Positions 17,345 to 28,716 are shown, counted from the first letter of the stretch. The stretch is DNA of 64,000 nt from Leclercia adecarboxylata (GCA_002360945.1 DERO01000003.1:62001-126000); one strand, 5' to 3'. Numbers and translations are program-made. The notes: generated by a model not told the origin, from the sequence alone.

Positions 17345-18415
17345 GTGGGGCAGCGAATTCCGGTCACGCTCGGCAACATTGCGCCGCTGGCGCTGAAACC
17401 TTTTCGACCAGGTCAGATAGCCCTGGTGTGTGAGGGCGGCGGTCAGCGAGGGATCTTCACGGCCGGCGTGCTGGACGAATTTATGCGCGCGCAGTTTAAT
17501 CCGTTCGATCTCTATTTCGGCACCTCCGCCGGCGCGCAGAATCTCTCGGCCTACGTCTGCAATCAGCCAGGGTACGCCCGCAAAGTGATTATGCGTTACA
17601 CCACCTCCCGCGACTTCTTCGACCCGCTGCGCTTTGTGCGCGGGGGTAATCTTATCGATCTCGACTGGCTGCTGGAGGCCACCGCCAGCAAAATGCCGCT
17701 GGCAATGGACAACGCCTCCCGTCTGTTCGATACCGGAAAAGCCTTCTGGATGTGCGCCTGTCGCGGCGACGACTACTCGGCCAGCTATTTCTCCCCGCAA
17801 AAAGAGAACTGGCTGGATATCCTGCGCGCCACCAGCGCGATCCCCGGCTTCTATCGCACCGGTGCGGCACTGGAAGGCATCGCCTATCTCGACGGCGGAG
17901 TCAGCGACGCGATCCCGGTGCAGGAGGCGGCCCGACGCGGGGCCCAGACCATCGTGGTGATCCGTACCGTGCCGTCGCAGATGTACTATACGCCGCAGTG
18001 GTTTAAGCGGATGGAGCGCTGGCTGGGCGACAGCAGCCTGCAGCCGATGCTGAACCTGGTTTCACATCATGAGGCCAGCTACCACAGCATCCAGCGCTTT
18101 ATTGAGAAGCCGCCGGGCAAACTGCGGATCTTTGAAATCTATCCCCCGCGCCCGCTCAACAGCATGGCGCTGGGCAGCCGCGTGCCCGCCCTGCGGGACG
18201 ACTACAAAACCGGGCGCCTGTGCGGGCGCTATTTCCTGGCCACGGTGGGCAAGTTGCTGGCCGAGCGTTCGCCGCTGCTCCGCCATCAGCAGCTCATTGC
18301 TCCCGCGCCGCTGGTGGTTCCTCCGGCGAGCGTGGCCAACGACGCGATCAGCACGCCGCTGGTGATGGCCCCTGAGGCCAATGACACCCTGTTTGATAAC
18401 GAGGATCTGGCGTGA
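17345..18415 (+). CDS. yjjU: Patatin-like phospholipase YjjU
   Basis: 356 residues from a GTG start, which aligns with the E. coli protein (357). The patatin fold is shown by the oxyanion loop GGGQRG (31-36), the nucleophile elbow GTSAG (59-63, S61) and the dyad Asp in YLDGGVSD. The C-terminal 40 residues are Pro/Ala-rich and unlikely to be structured. It is a likely lipid acyl hydrolase acting at the inner membrane or in the cytosol; substrates are unproven. Its stop overlaps the yjjV start (GTGA), so the two are coupled. Confidence 0.92.
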   Translation: MGQRIPVTLGNIAPLALKPFRPGQIALVCEGGGQRGIFTAGVLDEFMRAQFNPFDLYFGTSAGAQNLSAYVCNQPGYARKVIMRYTTSRDFFDPLRFVRGGNLIDLDWLLEATASKMPLAMDNASRLFDTGKAFWMCACRGDDYSASYFSPQKENWLDILRATSAIPGFYRTGAALEGIAYLDGGVSDAIPVQEAARRGAQTIVVIRTVPSQMYYTPQWFKRMERWLGDSSLQPMLNLVSHHEASYHSIQRFIEKPPGKLRIFEIYPPRPLNSMALGSRVPALRDDYKTGRLCGRYFLATVGKLLAERSPLLRHQQLIAPAPLVVPPASVANDAISTPLVMAPEANDTLFDNEDLA

Positions 18416-19194
18416 CTTACCGCTTTATCGATACCCATTGTCACTTTGATTTCCCGCCTTTCACTGACGATGAACCCGCCAGCATCCAGCGCGCTGCCGA
18501 GGCCGGGGTGATGGGGATTGTGGTGCCGGCCATTGATGTGGCGAGCATCGACCGGGTTCTGCGTCTCGGGGCGCGCTATCCGACGCTCTATATGGCGCTG
18601 GGCCTGCACCCGATTGTGATCGAATCCCATCAGGATGCGCACCTGGATCAGCTGGAAGCGGCGCTGGCCGCAAGGCCGGAGAGGCTGGTGGCGGTGGGGG
18701 AGATCGGCCTCGATCTTTATCGCGAGGATCCCCACTTCGATCGCCAGGAGGCGATCCTCGATGCGCAACTGAAGCTGGCGAAACGCTACGATCTACCGGT
18801 GATCCTCCATTCCCGGCGCACCCACGACAAACTGGCGATGCACCTCAAGCGCCAGGATCTGCCCCGGACCGGGGTGGTACACGGCTTTGCCGGCAGCCTG
18901 CAGCAGGCGCAGCGCTTTGTGGAGATGGGCTATAAAATCGGCGTCGGTGGCACCATCACCTATCCCCGGGCCAGTAAAACCCGCGATGTGATGGCGCAGT
19001 TACCGCTTTCCGCCTTGCTACTTGAAACGGATGCGCCCGACATGCCGCTCAACGGTTTTCAGGGCCAGCCGAACCGTCCGGAACAGGCGGCGCGGGTATT
19101 TGCTACGTTGTGTGAGCTGCGTGACGAGCCTGCGGAGGAGATTGCCGACGCGCTGCTGCACAACACCCGCACGCTGTTCGATCTGCCGTTATAA
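18412..19194 (+). CDS. yjjV: TatD-family metal-dependent hydrolase YjjV
   Basis: 260 residues, a TIM-barrel hydrolase of the TatD DNase family. Metal ligands are the HxH in DTHCHFD (H9, H11), the Glu in GEIGLD, the His residues in VILHSRR and VHGFAG, and the Asp in [11 protein letters not shown]. The GTG start lies within the yjjU stop. Family members act as 3'-5' exonucleases on DNA or RNA, or as deacylases. It ends six bases inside the convergent yjjW gene. Confidence 0.92.
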   Translation: MTYRFIDTHCHFDFPPFTDDEPASIQRAAEAGVMGIVVPAIDVASIDRVLRLGARYPTLYMALGLHPIVIESHQDAHLDQLEAALAARPERLVAVGEIGLDLYREDPHFDRQEAILDAQLKLAKRYDLPVILHSRRTHDKLAMHLKRQDLPRTGVVHGFAGSLQQAQRFVEMGYKIGVGGTITYPRASKTRDVMAQLPLSALLLETDAPDMPLNGFQGQPNRPEQAARVFATLCELRDEPAEEIADALLHNTRTLFDLPL

Positions 19195-20049
19195 ATAGAG
19201 CGCCGGGCGGATCACCCTGATCCGCTCCCGCTCCAGCACCTCCGCCAGCGGTTCGACATCCTCCGCCGTGGCGCTCCGCCAGTGCCGGGCTTCACCATAG
19301 ACGCCGTGCGCGTGAAAGGCGTTAATCCTGACGGGCACATCCCCTAACCGACGAATAAACGCAATCAGCTCCCGGCGGTGCGTCAGGTAATCACAGCGAT
19401 CCGGGATCGCCAGCAGACGCAGCTCGCTCAGGCGGTTGTGGGCGGCCAGCCAGCGGATGCTGTGCTTGATGAGGACATTGTCGCGTCCGGTCAGATAGCG
19501 GTGGTGTTCATTGTCCCAGGCCTTGAGATCCAGCATCGCGCCGTCAAACACCGGCAGCAGTTTTTGCCAGCCGTTTTCGCTTAACAGACCGTTGCTGTCC
19601 ACCAGGCAGGACAAATGCTGCAGCTGCGGATCGGCTTTCAGGGCTGAAAACAGCGCCACCAGAAACGGCAGCTGGGTGGTCGCTTCCCCGCCGCTGACGG
19701 TGATGCCGGAGATAAAGGGCGACACCTTGCGGACCTCGGCCATCACCTCCTCCACGCTCAGGCGCAGTGCCATCGGCGTCGCCTGCTGCGGGCACATCTT
19801 CAGGCAGGTGTCGCACTGCTGGCAGTGCACGTCATCCCACCACACCCGTCCAGCCTGAATATTTAGCGCCTCGTGCGGGCAGTGCGGCACGCAGGCCGCA
19901 CAGTCGTTGCATTGGCCTATCGTCCACGGGTTGTGGCAGGTTTTGCAGCGCAGGTTACAGCCCTGCAGAAACAGGGCCAGGCGGCTGCCGGGCCCGTCGA
20001 CGCAGGAGAAGGGGATAACCTTACTGACTAAAGCGCATCTGTTTTTCAT
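19189..20049 (-). CDS. yjjW: Glycyl-radical enzyme activating enzyme YjjW
   Basis: 286 residues. It is a radical SAM activase with the canonical CxxxCxxC (C31, C35, C38) binding the SAM-cleaving cluster, followed by a two-[4Fe-4S] ferredoxin-like insert (C47, C50, C53, C57 and C76, C79, C82, C86) as in other activases. GGEATTQ is the SAM-contact GGE motif. It should install a glycyl radical on YjjI. Its start lies 29 bases inside yjjI, so the two are translated together. The substrate pathway is not known. Confidence 0.93.
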   Translation of the reverse strand: MKNRCALVSKVIPFSCVDGPGSRLALFLQGCNLRCKTCHNPWTIGQCNDCAACVPHCPHEALNIQAGRVWWDDVHCQQCDTCLKMCPQQATPMALRLSVEEVMAEVRKVSPFISGITVSGGEATTQLPFLVALFSALKADPQLQHLSCLVDSNGLLSENGWQKLLPVFDGAMLDLKAWDNEHHRYLTGRDNVLIKHSIRWLAAHNRLSELRLLAIPDRCDYLTHRRELIAFIRRLGDVPVRINAFHAHGVYGEARHWRSATAEDVEPLAEVLERERIRVIRPALYL

Positions 20050-21571
20050 GGCTTATCACGCGCGGCTGGCGCTCCAGGATACGGGTATTGCGGGCGGCCT
20101 CTTCACCCAGCCAGGTGGTGTTGGTGCGGGAACCTTCGGCGCGGTATTTCTCCAGATCGGAGAGCCGCACCATATAGCCGGTGACGCGGACCAGATCGTT
20201 ACCCGCGATATTGGCGCTGAACTCGCGCATCCCGGCGCGGAAGGCGCCCAGACAGAGTTCCACCACCGCCTGCGGATTGCGTTTGATGGTTTCGTTCAGG
20301 GTCAGGATGTCGCTGATCCCGGCGTGATAATGGCGGTGGTGCGGCGCTACCGCCAGCAGATGGCCGATCGGGTCGGGCTCATCGCCATAGGGCAGGCGCG
20401 CCCCCGGCGTGGTGCCGACGTCAGAGCTGATCCCCGACTGGGCATGCAGCATAGCGCGCTGCTTCCAGCCGTGTCTGACCGGGGTATTTTCCACAAAGGC
20501 CGCCAGCTGCTCGCTGATACGATACCCCAGCGCATTGGCCCGATCGTCTTTACCGTAGCGCCCTTTAAACCCGGCTTTCTCGCACAGCACGTTCACCGCC
20601 TCGGCCAGGCCGTACATGCCGAACATCGGCACAAAACGGTCGGGATCGATCAGCCCTTCTTTAACCAGGAAGCTATTCTCAAAGAAACCGGACTGTTGAT
20701 AGAGGAAGTCGCAGCGGGCATCGATGATGGCGATCTGCTGCTGGCAGTAGTGCGGCAGCGTGCGGGTGAAGAACGTCTCCAGCGTATCGCTTTGCTCCGC
20801 GATGGCTTTCAGGTTGAGGCGCACCAGGGTGCTGCCTCCGCCCGCCAGCGGCAGGGAGTTGTAACAGCTGACCACCCCAAAGCCGTTTTTTGTGAAAATT
20901 TTATCATTTATTGGCCCGTTGGCGATATGCGGCTTGCTGCATTCGCAGATGTTGCTGGCCACTTCCAGCAGCAGATCGTCCGGGGTGATCGCCGGGTCAT
21001 AAATAAAGGTCAGATTGGGGGAAACCTGCTTCAGTTCTGCGTCGGCGCGCAAAATTGCGCGCGTCACCGGACCATCGGCCGGGCCAATGTTGGCATGCAC
21101 GAAGGCATCCGGCAGGGTGCGATCGAGATAGCGCCAAAAACGTTTTATTCGAATATCGATTTCTTCTTGTGTTAGAATTCTAACATACGGCTGCAGCAAT
21201 GAATCGAGATGGCCGAGGAACACCGGCATGCCGGTTACGGACGGAACGTGGTGGTAAAGGATGGTTAACAGCGACAGGGCATCGTCGAGATCCTGTGCGC
21301 CTTCCAGCTCCAGCCATTCCGAACCCTGTTTCAGGAATAGCGCATAGTCCGGTAACACATAGCGCGGCTTGTACGGCGCGTGGCCCTCAAACATATCGCA
21401 GATAAATCCCGCCTCCAGCGCCTGGCGCGCTTCGGGGGCCAGTGTCGGATAGGGCAGGTTGTTTTCCGCCTCCAGCGCCAGAAAATGGCGTTTTTGTTCG
21501 GGGCTTAACACCGGGCTTGTCACAATTTGCTGGCAACGTTGTTGCAGGGCATCGGGGCTGGATGGGGACAT
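20021..21571 (-). CDS. yjjI: Uncharacterised glycyl-radical enzyme YjjI (DUF3029)
   Basis: 516 residues, shorter than pyruvate formate-lyase (about 760). The C-terminal glycyl-radical motif is RVTGYMVR with the radical Gly at 465. The likely thiyl cysteine is C236 in [17 protein letters not shown]; the SC-x-N setting recalls the class III ribonucleotide reductase loop more than the PFL one. CECSKPH (209-215) is another conserved cysteine cluster. Activated by YjjW, whose gene overlaps it. The reaction is unknown. A DeoR operator lies within the coding sequence near its start, in the deo upstream control region. Confidence 0.9.
   Translation of the reverse strand: MSPSSPDALQQRCQQIVTSPVLSPEQKRHFLALEAENNLPYPTLAPEARQALEAGFICDMFEGHAPYKPRYVLPDYALFLKQGSEWLELEGAQDLDDALSLLTILYHHVPSVTGMPVFLGHLDSLLQPYVRILTQEEIDIRIKRFWRYLDRTLPDAFVHANIGPADGPVTRAILRADAELKQVSPNLTFIYDPAITPDDLLLEVASNICECSKPHIANGPINDKIFTKNGFGVVSCYNSLPLAGGGSTLVRLNLKAIAEQSDTLETFFTRTLPHYCQQQIAIIDARCDFLYQQSGFFENSFLVKEGLIDPDRFVPMFGMYGLAEAVNVLCEKAGFKGRYGKDDRANALGYRISEQLAAFVENTPVRHGWKQRAMLHAQSGISSDVGTTPGARLPYGDEPDPIGHLLAVAPHHRHYHAGISDILTLNETIKRNPQAVVELCLGAFRAGMREFSANIAGNDLVRVTGYMVRLSDLEKYRAEGSRTNTTWLGEEAARNTRILERQPRVISHEKQMRFSQ
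21170..21185. promoter_or_regulatory. DeoR operator O1, inside yjjI
   Basis: TGTTAGAATTCTAACA is a perfect 16-bp palindrome identical to the known DeoR operator. It would mark deoP1, far upstream of deoC, as in E. coli. It is 602 bp from the second operator. Confidence 0.9.
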
Positions 21572-21684
21572 GGTCGCTTCCTTATTGTTCTGCAGTGATG
21601 GGAAGGATTGTAAAAAGAGTCCCGACGGCCGCCTTTGATCCGGCGCGTGTGCCTGACGCTTTAATCAGCAGTTGCAGCTAAATT

Positions 21685-21754
21685 ATTTGAAGTGGATCTC
21701 ATTACGGTTATGCAAATTTGTACGCATATTTCATTAACTGTGATGAATGTCGAA
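21685..21754 (+). promoter_or_regulatory. deoP2 control region with two CRP-like sites around a CytR site
   Basis: CRP-2-like ATTTGAAGTGGATCTCATTA (21685-21704), a TGCAAATTTGTACGCA CytR-type stretch (21711-21726) and CRP-1-like TGTGATGAATGTCGAA (21739-21754) follow in the same order as in E. coli deoP2. In E. coli CytR binds between the two CRP dimers and represses until cytidine is present. Confidence 0.75.
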
Positions 21755-21771
21755 GTGAGAATGCGGGTGGA

Positions 21772-21787
21772 TGTTAGAATACTCACA
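21772..21787. promoter_or_regulatory. DeoR operator O2 at deoP2
   Basis: TGTTAGAATACTCACA matches the DeoR palindrome at 14 of 16 positions and lies about 45 bases before deoC. With O1 it can form a repression loop. Confidence 0.85.
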
Positions 21788-21831
21788 GACCCGCAAGGTA
21801 AAAATTTACGGCTATACGCCGGGAGAATGTT

Positions 21832-22611
21832 ATGACCGATTTAACCGCAAGCAGCCTGCGCGCCCTGAAACTGATGGATCTGACCACCCTGAATGACGAC
21901 GACACCAACGAGAAAGTGATCGCCCTGTGTCATCAGGCCAAAACCGCCGTGGGCAACACCGCGGCCGTCTGTATCTATCCGCGTTTCATTCCAATCGCGC
22001 GTAAAACCCTGAAAGAGCAGGGTACGCCGGACGTGCGTATCGCCACCGTCACTAACTTCCCGCACGGTAACGACGATATCGAGATCGCGCTGGCTGAGAC
22101 CCGCGCCGCTATTGCTTACGGTGCTGACGAAGTGGACGTGGTCTTCCCGTACCGCGCGCTGATCGCCGGTAACGAGCAGGTCGGCTTTGAGCTGGTGAAA
22201 GCCTGTAAAGAGGCCTGCGCCGCGGCAAACGTGCTGCTGAAAGTGATCATCGAAACCGGTGAGCTGAAAGAAGAAGCCCTGATTCGTAAAGCGTCTGAAA
22301 TCTCCATCAAAGCGGGTGCGGATTTCATCAAAACCTCCACCGGTAAAGTGCCGGTGAACGCCACCCCGGAAAGCGCACGCATCATGATGGAAGTGATCCG
22401 CGATATGGGCGTGGAAAAAACCGTGGGCTTTAAACCGGCGGGCGGCGTGCGTACTGCGGAAGACGCGCAGCAGTTCCTGGCGATTGCCGACGAGCTGTTT
22501 GGTGCCGACTGGGCCGATTCCCGTCACTACCGCTTTGGCGCCTCCAGCTTGCTGGCCAGCCTGCTGAAAGCGCTGGGTCATGGCGACGGTAAGAGCGCAA
22601 GCAGCTACTAA
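21832..22611 (+). CDS. deoC: Deoxyribose-phosphate aldolase
   Basis: 259 residues, the E. coli length. It cleaves 2-deoxyribose-5-phosphate to glyceraldehyde-3-phosphate and acetaldehyde. The Schiff-base lysine is K167 in [10 protein letters not shown], with D102 (DEVDVVFP) and the lysine in VGFKPAGG (about 201) completing the site. GGGAGAA seven bases upstream is the ribosome site. First gene of deoCABD, driven by the DeoR/CytR/CRP region upstream. deoA follows after 55 bases that include a REP element. Confidence 0.98.
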   Translation: MTDLTASSLRALKLMDLTTLNDDDTNEKVIALCHQAKTAVGNTAAVCIYPRFIPIARKTLKEQGTPDVRIATVTNFPHGNDDIEIALAETRAAIAYGADEVDVVFPYRALIAGNEQVGFELVKACKEACAAANVLLKVIIETGELKEEALIRKASEISIKAGADFIKTSTGKVPVNATPESARIMMEVIRDMGVEKTVGFKPAGGVRTAEDAQQFLAIADELFGADWADSRHYRFGASSLLASLLKALGHGDGKSASSY

Positions 22612-22620
22612 GATTTGAAT

Positions 22621-22651
22621 TGCCGGGTGGCGCTACGCTTACCCGGCCTAC
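22621..22651. repeat. REP element between deoC and deoA
   Basis: GCCGGGTGGCGCTACGCTTA followed by CCCGGCCTAC is a typical REP palindrome. It lies inside the operon, where such elements can protect the upstream mRNA end. Confidence 0.8.
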
Positions 22652-22666
22652 TTTCGGGAGGTTACC

Positions 22667-23989
22667 GTGTTTCTCGCACAAGAAATTATTCGTAAAAAAC
22701 GTGATGGTCATGCTTTAAGCGACGAAGAGATCCGTTTCTTTATCAACGGCATTCGCGACAATACCATCTCTGAAGGGCAGATTGCGGCCCTGGCGATGAC
22801 CATTTTCTTCCACGATATGGCGATGCCGGAGCGTGTGTCGCTGACCATGGCGATGCGGGATTCAGGAACCGTTCTGGACTGGAAGAGCCTTAACCTCAAC
22901 GGCCCAATCGTGGATAAACACTCCACCGGCGGCGTGGGTGATGTCACCTCGCTGATGCTGGGCCCAATGGTCGCTGCCTGCGGCGGCTATATTCCGATGA
23001 TCTCCGGGCGCGGCCTCGGCCATACCGGCGGTACGCTCGACAAACTGGAAGCCATTCCGGGCTTCGATATCTTCCCGGATGACAATCGCTTCCGCGACAT
23101 TATTAAGGACGTTGGTGTGGCGATTATCGGCCAGACCAGCTCTCTTGCCCCGGCGGATAAGCGTTTTTACGCCACGCGTGACATTACCGCGACCGTCGAT
23201 TCCATCCCGCTGATCACCGCTTCAATCCTCGCCAAGAAACTGGCTGAAGGTCTGGATGCGCTGGTGATGGACGTGAAAGTGGGCAGCGGCGCCTTTATGC
23301 CGACCTATGAACTCTCTGCCGCGCTGGCCGAAGCGATCGTTGGCGTCTCCAACGGCGCAGGCGTGCGCACTACCGCGCTGCTTACCGACATGAACCAGGT
23401 GCTGGCTTCCAGCGCCGGTAACGCGGTCGAAGTGCGCGAAGCGGTGCAGTTCCTGACCGGTGAGTACCGTAACCCACGCCTGTTCGACGTGACCATGGCG
23501 CTGTGCGTCGAGATGCTGATCTCCGGTAACCTGGCGAAAGATGACGCCGAAGCCCGCGCTAAACTGCAGGCGGTGCTGGATAACGGCAAAGCGGCCGACA
23601 TCTTTGGCCGGATGGTTGCCGCGCAGAAAGGCCCGACCGACTTCGTGGAAAACTACGCCAAATACCTGCCTACCGCGATGCTCAGCAAAGCGGTGTACGC
23701 GGATACCGAAGGCTTTGTTTCGGCGATGGATACTCGCGCACTGGGCATGGCGGTGGTGTCGATGGGCGGCGGGCGTCGTCAGGCATCCGACAGCATCGAT
23801 TACAGCGTCGGCTTCACCGATATGGCCCGTCTGGGCGACAGCGTTGACGGCCAACGTCCGCTGGCGGTGATCCACGCGAAAGATGAAAACAGCTGGCAGG
23901 ATGCGGCGAAAGCCGTGAAGGCCGCCATCACTCTGGCAGATAAAGCGCCAGAAAGCACACCGACCGTCTATCGTCGCATTACCGAATAG
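22667..23989 (+). CDS. deoA: Thymidine phosphorylase
   Basis: 440 residues from a GTG start with GGGAGG upstream, the E. coli length. It splits thymidine or deoxyuridine with phosphate into base and deoxyribose-1-phosphate. Phosphate and nucleoside-binding motifs are KHSTGGVGD (84-92) and [16 protein letters not shown] (about 112-127), followed by the alpha/beta domain with GSGAFM. It is the second gene of deoCABD; the product feeds DeoB and then DeoC. Confidence 0.98.
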   Translation: MFLAQEIIRKKRDGHALSDEEIRFFINGIRDNTISEGQIAALAMTIFFHDMAMPERVSLTMAMRDSGTVLDWKSLNLNGPIVDKHSTGGVGDVTSLMLGPMVAACGGYIPMISGRGLGHTGGTLDKLEAIPGFDIFPDDNRFRDIIKDVGVAIIGQTSSLAPADKRFYATRDITATVDSIPLITASILAKKLAEGLDALVMDVKVGSGAFMPTYELSAALAEAIVGVSNGAGVRTTALLTDMNQVLASSAGNAVEVREAVQFLTGEYRNPRLFDVTMALCVEMLISGNLAKDDAEARAKLQAVLDNGKAADIFGRMVAAQKGPTDFVENYAKYLPTAMLSKAVYADTEGFVSAMDTRALGMAVVSMGGGRRQASDSIDYSVGFTDMARLGDSVDGQRPLAVIHAKDENSWQDAAKAVKAAITLADKAPESTPTVYRRITE

Positions 23990-24019
23990 CGGTATACTGA
24001 TCTGATCGCTTTTTTATGA

Positions 24020-25264
<1,245 letters not shown>

Positions 25265-25272
25265 ACGGATTG

Positions 25273-25321
25273 GGTGAGGCCTGATGCCCTCACCCCAGCC
25301 CTCTCCCACAGGGAGAGGGAG
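25273..25321. repeat. Dispersed intergenic repeat between deoB and deoD
   Basis: Same unit as at 9911-9960 but inverted: GTGAGGCCTGATGCCCTCACC followed by CCTCTCCCACAGGGAGAGGG. Confidence 0.7.
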
Positions 25322-25330
25322 AACAGAATG

Positions 25331-25362
25331 TAGGCCGGGTAAGGCGCAGCCGCCACCCGGCA
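25331..25362. repeat. REP element between deoB and deoD
   Basis: TAGGCCGGGTAAGGCGCAGC then CGCCACCCGGCA. It stands next to the other repeat, making a compound repeat island within the deo operon. Confidence 0.8.
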
Positions 25363-25389
25363 AAAACAACAATGTAAAAGGAACTGAAG

Positions 25390-26112
25390 ATGGCAACTCC
25401 TCACATTAATGCAGAGATGGGTGATTTCGCTGACGTCGTATTGATGCCTGGCGACCCGCTGCGCGCAAAGCACATTGCTGAAACCTTCCTCGAAGACGTG
25501 CGTGAAGTGAACAACGTGCGCGGCATGCTGGGCTTCACCGGTACCTACAAAGGCCGCAAAATCTCCGTAATGGGTCACGGCATGGGTATCCCATCCTGCT
25601 CCATCTACACCAAAGAGCTGATCACCGATTTCGGCGTGAAGAAAATCATCCGCGTGGGCTCCTGTGGCGCCGTGCGTATGGACGTTAAGCTGCGCGACAT
25701 CGTTATCGGTATGGGTGCCTGCACCGATTCCAAAGTTAACCGTATGCGTTTCAAAGATCACGACTTCGCAGCGATTGCTGACTTTGGCATGGTACGTGAC
25801 GCGGTTGATGCCGCCAAAGCGCTGGGCGTTGAAGCGCGCGTGGGTAACATCTTCTCTGCGGACCTGTTCTACGCGCCAGACGGCGGCGAGATGTTCGACG
25901 TGATGGAAAAATACGGCATCCTGGGCGTGGAAATGGAAGCGGCAGGCATCTACGGCGTAGCGGCTGAGTTCGGCGCGAAAGCCCTGACCATCTGCACCGT
26001 GTCTGACCATATCCGTACTCACGAGCAGACCACTGCTGCTGAGCGTCAGACCACCTTCAACGACATGATCAAAATCGCGCTGGAATCTGTTCTGCTGGGC
26101 GATAAAGAGTAA
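25390..26112 (+). CDS. deoD: Purine-nucleoside phosphorylase DeoD-type
   Basis: 240 residues (E. coli 239). Hexameric enzyme that phosphorolyses purine (deoxy)nucleosides. The conserved phosphate-binding GDPLRAK (22-28), the hexameric PNP signature [16 protein letters not shown] (about 62-77), EMEAAG and the catalytic Asp in VSDH (near 204) are all visible. GGAACTGAAG precedes the ATG. Last gene of deoCABD; a terminator follows. Confidence 0.98.
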   Translation: MATPHINAEMGDFADVVLMPGDPLRAKHIAETFLEDVREVNNVRGMLGFTGTYKGRKISVMGHGMGIPSCSIYTKELITDFGVKKIIRVGSCGAVRMDVKLRDIVIGMGACTDSKVNRMRFKDHDFAAIADFGMVRDAVDAAKALGVEARVGNIFSADLFYAPDGGEMFDVMEKYGILGVEMEAAGIYGVAAEFGAKALTICTVSDHIRTHEQTTAAERQTTFNDMIKIALESVLLGDKE

Positions 26113-26121
26113 GACTGCCTT

Positions 26122-26147
26122 CGGGGGCGTCCTGCCCCCGTTTATTT
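26122..26147 (+). terminator. Terminator of the deo operon
   Basis: CGGGGGC/GCCCCCG arms with loop GTCCT are followed by TTTATTT. Confidence 0.85.
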
Positions 26148-26250
26148 GGATCTATTCATCTTTACCCGCCTGCTTCGCCATTTTTCTTTACTTTTCATTT
26201 GAATATGCTATGAAATTTATTCAAGTATCTATTCATGAAACCATTCACTG

Positions 26251-27579
26251 ATGACAACCATAACCGATCTGCTGTTGCAGGGGCCGCGTGCGGCACCAGA
26301 GCTTCGCCAGCACCTGGGCATCAGCCAGGCGACGTTTTCACGTCTGGTTTCCGCCCAGGAACAGGTGATCCAGTTTGGAAAAGCTCGCGCCACGCGCTAT
26401 GCCCTGCTAAGGCCGGTGCGGGGGATGAGCGTATTCCCTTTCTGGCGAGTGGATGAGCAGGGTCGGGCCATTAAAGGTGGCGATATTTACCCCACCTGGC
26501 CGCAGGGGAGCTGCCTCGTCTTACAGACCGAAGGTGAATGGCAGTGGTTTGACGGGTTTCCCTGGTACCTGACCGATCTTCGTCCTCAGGGCTTTTTAGG
26601 GCGTGCATGGGGGCGCCGCATGGCGCAGCAATTCTCACTGCCGGAAGATATTCGCCTGTGGCAGGAAAGCGACGTGATGTATGCGCTGAGCCAGTTTTCA
26701 GGTGAGCATTCTGGCGGCTGGCTGGTGGGTGACGAAAATTATGAGCGCTGGCTCTCTGCAACAACTCCGCAGGCCATCCCCGATGAGCAAAAGCCGCGGA
26801 TCTATGCGCAGTTATCCCGGGAGGCGCTGGCAGGGGAGATCGTGGGGTCGTCGGCGGGCGGGGAACAGCCCAAATTTTCCTGCTTTGCCCGGACGGCATC
26901 GGGTGATGCGCATGTGCTGGTCAAATTTACCGCCCCGCAGCTGAGCGCGGTTTCGGTACGCTGGGGCGATCTGCTGCTGGCGGAGGCTATTGCCCTCAGC
27001 ACGCTGGCCGATGCCGGTATCGCCGCCAGCGACGCAACAGCGCTGCAGGGGGAAAACGGTCAGGTATTTCTGGAGGCGAAACGCTTCGATTGCGAGGGCG
27101 TAACGGGCAGAAGGGCGATAGTGTCCCTGGAGGCGGTGCAAAGTGAATTTGTTAGCGCGAGCGGATCCTGGCCGCACACGGTTGATAAGCTGGTACAGGC
27201 CGGGATTGTGGAGACAATAGCCGCAAGGCAGGTCGAAAAGATATGGGCATTTGGCCGCCTGATCGGTAACAGCGATATGCATGCCGGGAACCTCTCTTTT
27301 TATTATTCCGGGTTCCCGCTATCCCTTGCCCCTGTTTATGACATGTTACCCATGGCGTTTGCCCCTTCCGGCGCGGGCATGATGCGTGAAGAGCCCTGTG
27401 AAATACGTTTCGACAGCACGGTATCTCGCGAGGCCTGGGAGTATGCCTTGCCCCTGGCGGCACAGTTCTGGGAGAAGGTAATGGCCGAAAGGCGGATAAG
27501 TGAAAACTTCCGCCAGATCGCAGCGGGTATGCAAGCACGATTAAGTGATATTGAGGTAATGGTCCAAAGAATGGCGTGA
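26251..27579 (+). CDS. yjjJ: HipA-like serine/threonine kinase YjjJ with N-terminal winged helix
   Basis: 442 residues (E. coli 443). The first ~55 residues form a winged-helix DNA-binding domain (LRQHLGISQATFSRLV), unlike classical HipA, whose DNA-binding partner HipB is separate. The kinase part has the EQPKFSCF lysine strand, the HipA catalytic loop NSDMHAGN (340-347; D342 and N347) and the metal-binding YDMLPM (363-368, D364). No hipB-like gene lies beside it. E. coli YjjJ is described as a lone HipA-type toxin. It is likely to phosphorylate a translation or replication factor, but the target is unproven. Confidence 0.9.
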   Translation: MTTITDLLLQGPRAAPELRQHLGISQATFSRLVSAQEQVIQFGKARATRYALLRPVRGMSVFPFWRVDEQGRAIKGGDIYPTWPQGSCLVLQTEGEWQWFDGFPWYLTDLRPQGFLGRAWGRRMAQQFSLPEDIRLWQESDVMYALSQFSGEHSGGWLVGDENYERWLSATTPQAIPDEQKPRIYAQLSREALAGEIVGSSAGGEQPKFSCFARTASGDAHVLVKFTAPQLSAVSVRWGDLLLAEAIALSTLADAGIAASDATALQGENGQVFLEAKRFDCEGVTGRRAIVSLEAVQSEFVSASGSWPHTVDKLVQAGIVETIAARQVEKIWAFGRLIGNSDMHAGNLSFYYSGFPLSLAPVYDMLPMAFAPSGAGMMREEPCEIRFDSTVSREAWEYALPLAAQFWEKVMAERRISENFRQIAAGMQARLSDIEVMVQRMA

Positions 27580-27585
27580 ATGTTC

Positions 27586-27618
27586 TGCCGGGTGGCGGCT
27601 TCGCCTTACCCGGCCTAC
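27586..27618. repeat. REP element after yjjJ
   Basis: TGCCGGGTGGCGGCTTCGCC followed by TTACCCGGCCTAC, in the gap between convergent yjjJ and lplA. Confidence 0.8.
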
Positions 27619-27624
27619 GGTTTT

Positions 27625-27660
27625 GTAGGCCCGCTAAGCGCAGCGCCAGCGGGCTTTTTA
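27625..27660 (+). terminator. REP-like hairpin acting as terminator after yjjJ
   Basis: GTAGGCCCGCT...AGCGGGC arms around GCGCAGCGCC are followed by TTTTTATT. Together with the REP at 27586-27618 it forms a BIME-like pair with a terminator end. Confidence 0.65.
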
Positions 27661-28677
27661 TTATCGCACCGCCCGCGCAATCCACGCTGACAGCTCCCGC
27701 AACTCCATTTCCTGTTCCGGGAAATCGCCGATCAAGGCGTCGCACGCCTGTTGCAGCATATCCGCCCGGTACAAACAGCCCTGCAGCCGTGCCGCCAGCG
27801 CCTCTAACGGGGCCGGGTTCAGGCTGTCGGTAAAGACCTGCGTGCGGGTAATGTGGCCCTTCTCGACGTCAAAGTGCAGCTCCACGCCGCCCCAGGTGAA
27901 ACGCTCATCCAGCAGGTGCGAGAAGGCAGGGGCCTGGCCGAAGTTCCACTCCCAGCTGCTCTGACGGGCAAAGGTTTCGGCAAAGTTAGGCAGATCCGGC
28001 GTTTTGTCCGGGGATATCACTTCGGCTTCCACGCGTTCGCCATAGTGGGCGAAAAACGCCTCGCGGATCGCATCGCAGATTTGGTCGTGGGTTACGCCCG
28101 GGAGCAGATCCACCAGATTCGCGACCCGGCCGCGCACGGAAGTAATGCCTTTGGCCTGCAGTTTTTTCTGATCGGGATTCAGGTAGTTAGCCAGGCGGCT
28201 GAGATCGGCGTTAAGAAGAAGAGTGCCGTGGTGGAATCCGCGATCCAGGGTCTCACGATAGGCCGATCCGGAAACCTTCCGGTCGCCTTCCGGGGTTTTC
28301 ACCACCAGATCGTTACGCCCGGAGGCTTCCGCCGTCACGCCGAGTGAATTGAGCGCGTTGAGGACGATGGACGTTGAGATGGTTTTGTCGTACTCCGGCT
28401 TCCCCGCCATAAAGGTAAAGCAGGTATTGCCGAGGTCGTGGAACACCGCGCCGCCGCCGCTGCTGCGACGCGCCAGGCGGACGTTGTCCTCTTCCATGCG
28501 TCGCGTGTTGCACTCTTTCCACGGGTTTTGCGCCCGGCCAATGACCACCGTATCGGCATTGCGCCACAGGAACAGCACCCGCTGCGTGGCGGGCATCTGG
28601 CGGAAGATGCACTCTTCTACCGCAAGATTAAACCAGGGATCGTAAGAGTCAGAGATAAGCAGGCGTAACGTCGTCAT
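27661..28677 (-). CDS. lplA: Lipoate-protein ligase A
   Basis: 338 residues, the E. coli length. It activates free lipoate with ATP and attaches it to E2 and GcvH proteins. Lipoate/ATP-binding motifs are [12 protein letters not shown] (70-81), the catalytic lysine in GDRKVSGSA (K134) and the HHGTLL loop near 149. The C-terminal accessory domain is intact (about 247-338). ytjB lies 39 bases upstream on the same strand. It relates loosely to the Ohr gene of this window, because Ohr enzymes are reduced by lipoylated proteins. Confidence 0.97.
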   Translation of the reverse strand: MTTLRLLISDSYDPWFNLAVEECIFRQMPATQRVLFLWRNADTVVIGRAQNPWKECNTRRMEEDNVRLARRSSGGGAVFHDLGNTCFTFMAGKPEYDKTISTSIVLNALNSLGVTAEASGRNDLVVKTPEGDRKVSGSAYRETLDRGFHHGTLLLNADLSRLANYLNPDQKKLQAKGITSVRGRVANLVDLLPGVTHDQICDAIREAFFAHYGERVEAEVISPDKTPDLPNFAETFARQSSWEWNFGQAPAFSHLLDERFTWGGVELHFDVEKGHITRTQVFTDSLNPAPLEALAARLQGCLYRADMLQQACDALIGDFPEQEMELRELSAWIARAVR

Positions 28678-28716
28678 GGCAAAGTTCCTTTTCTGAATCG
28701 TCTGGCTACTTTAACA

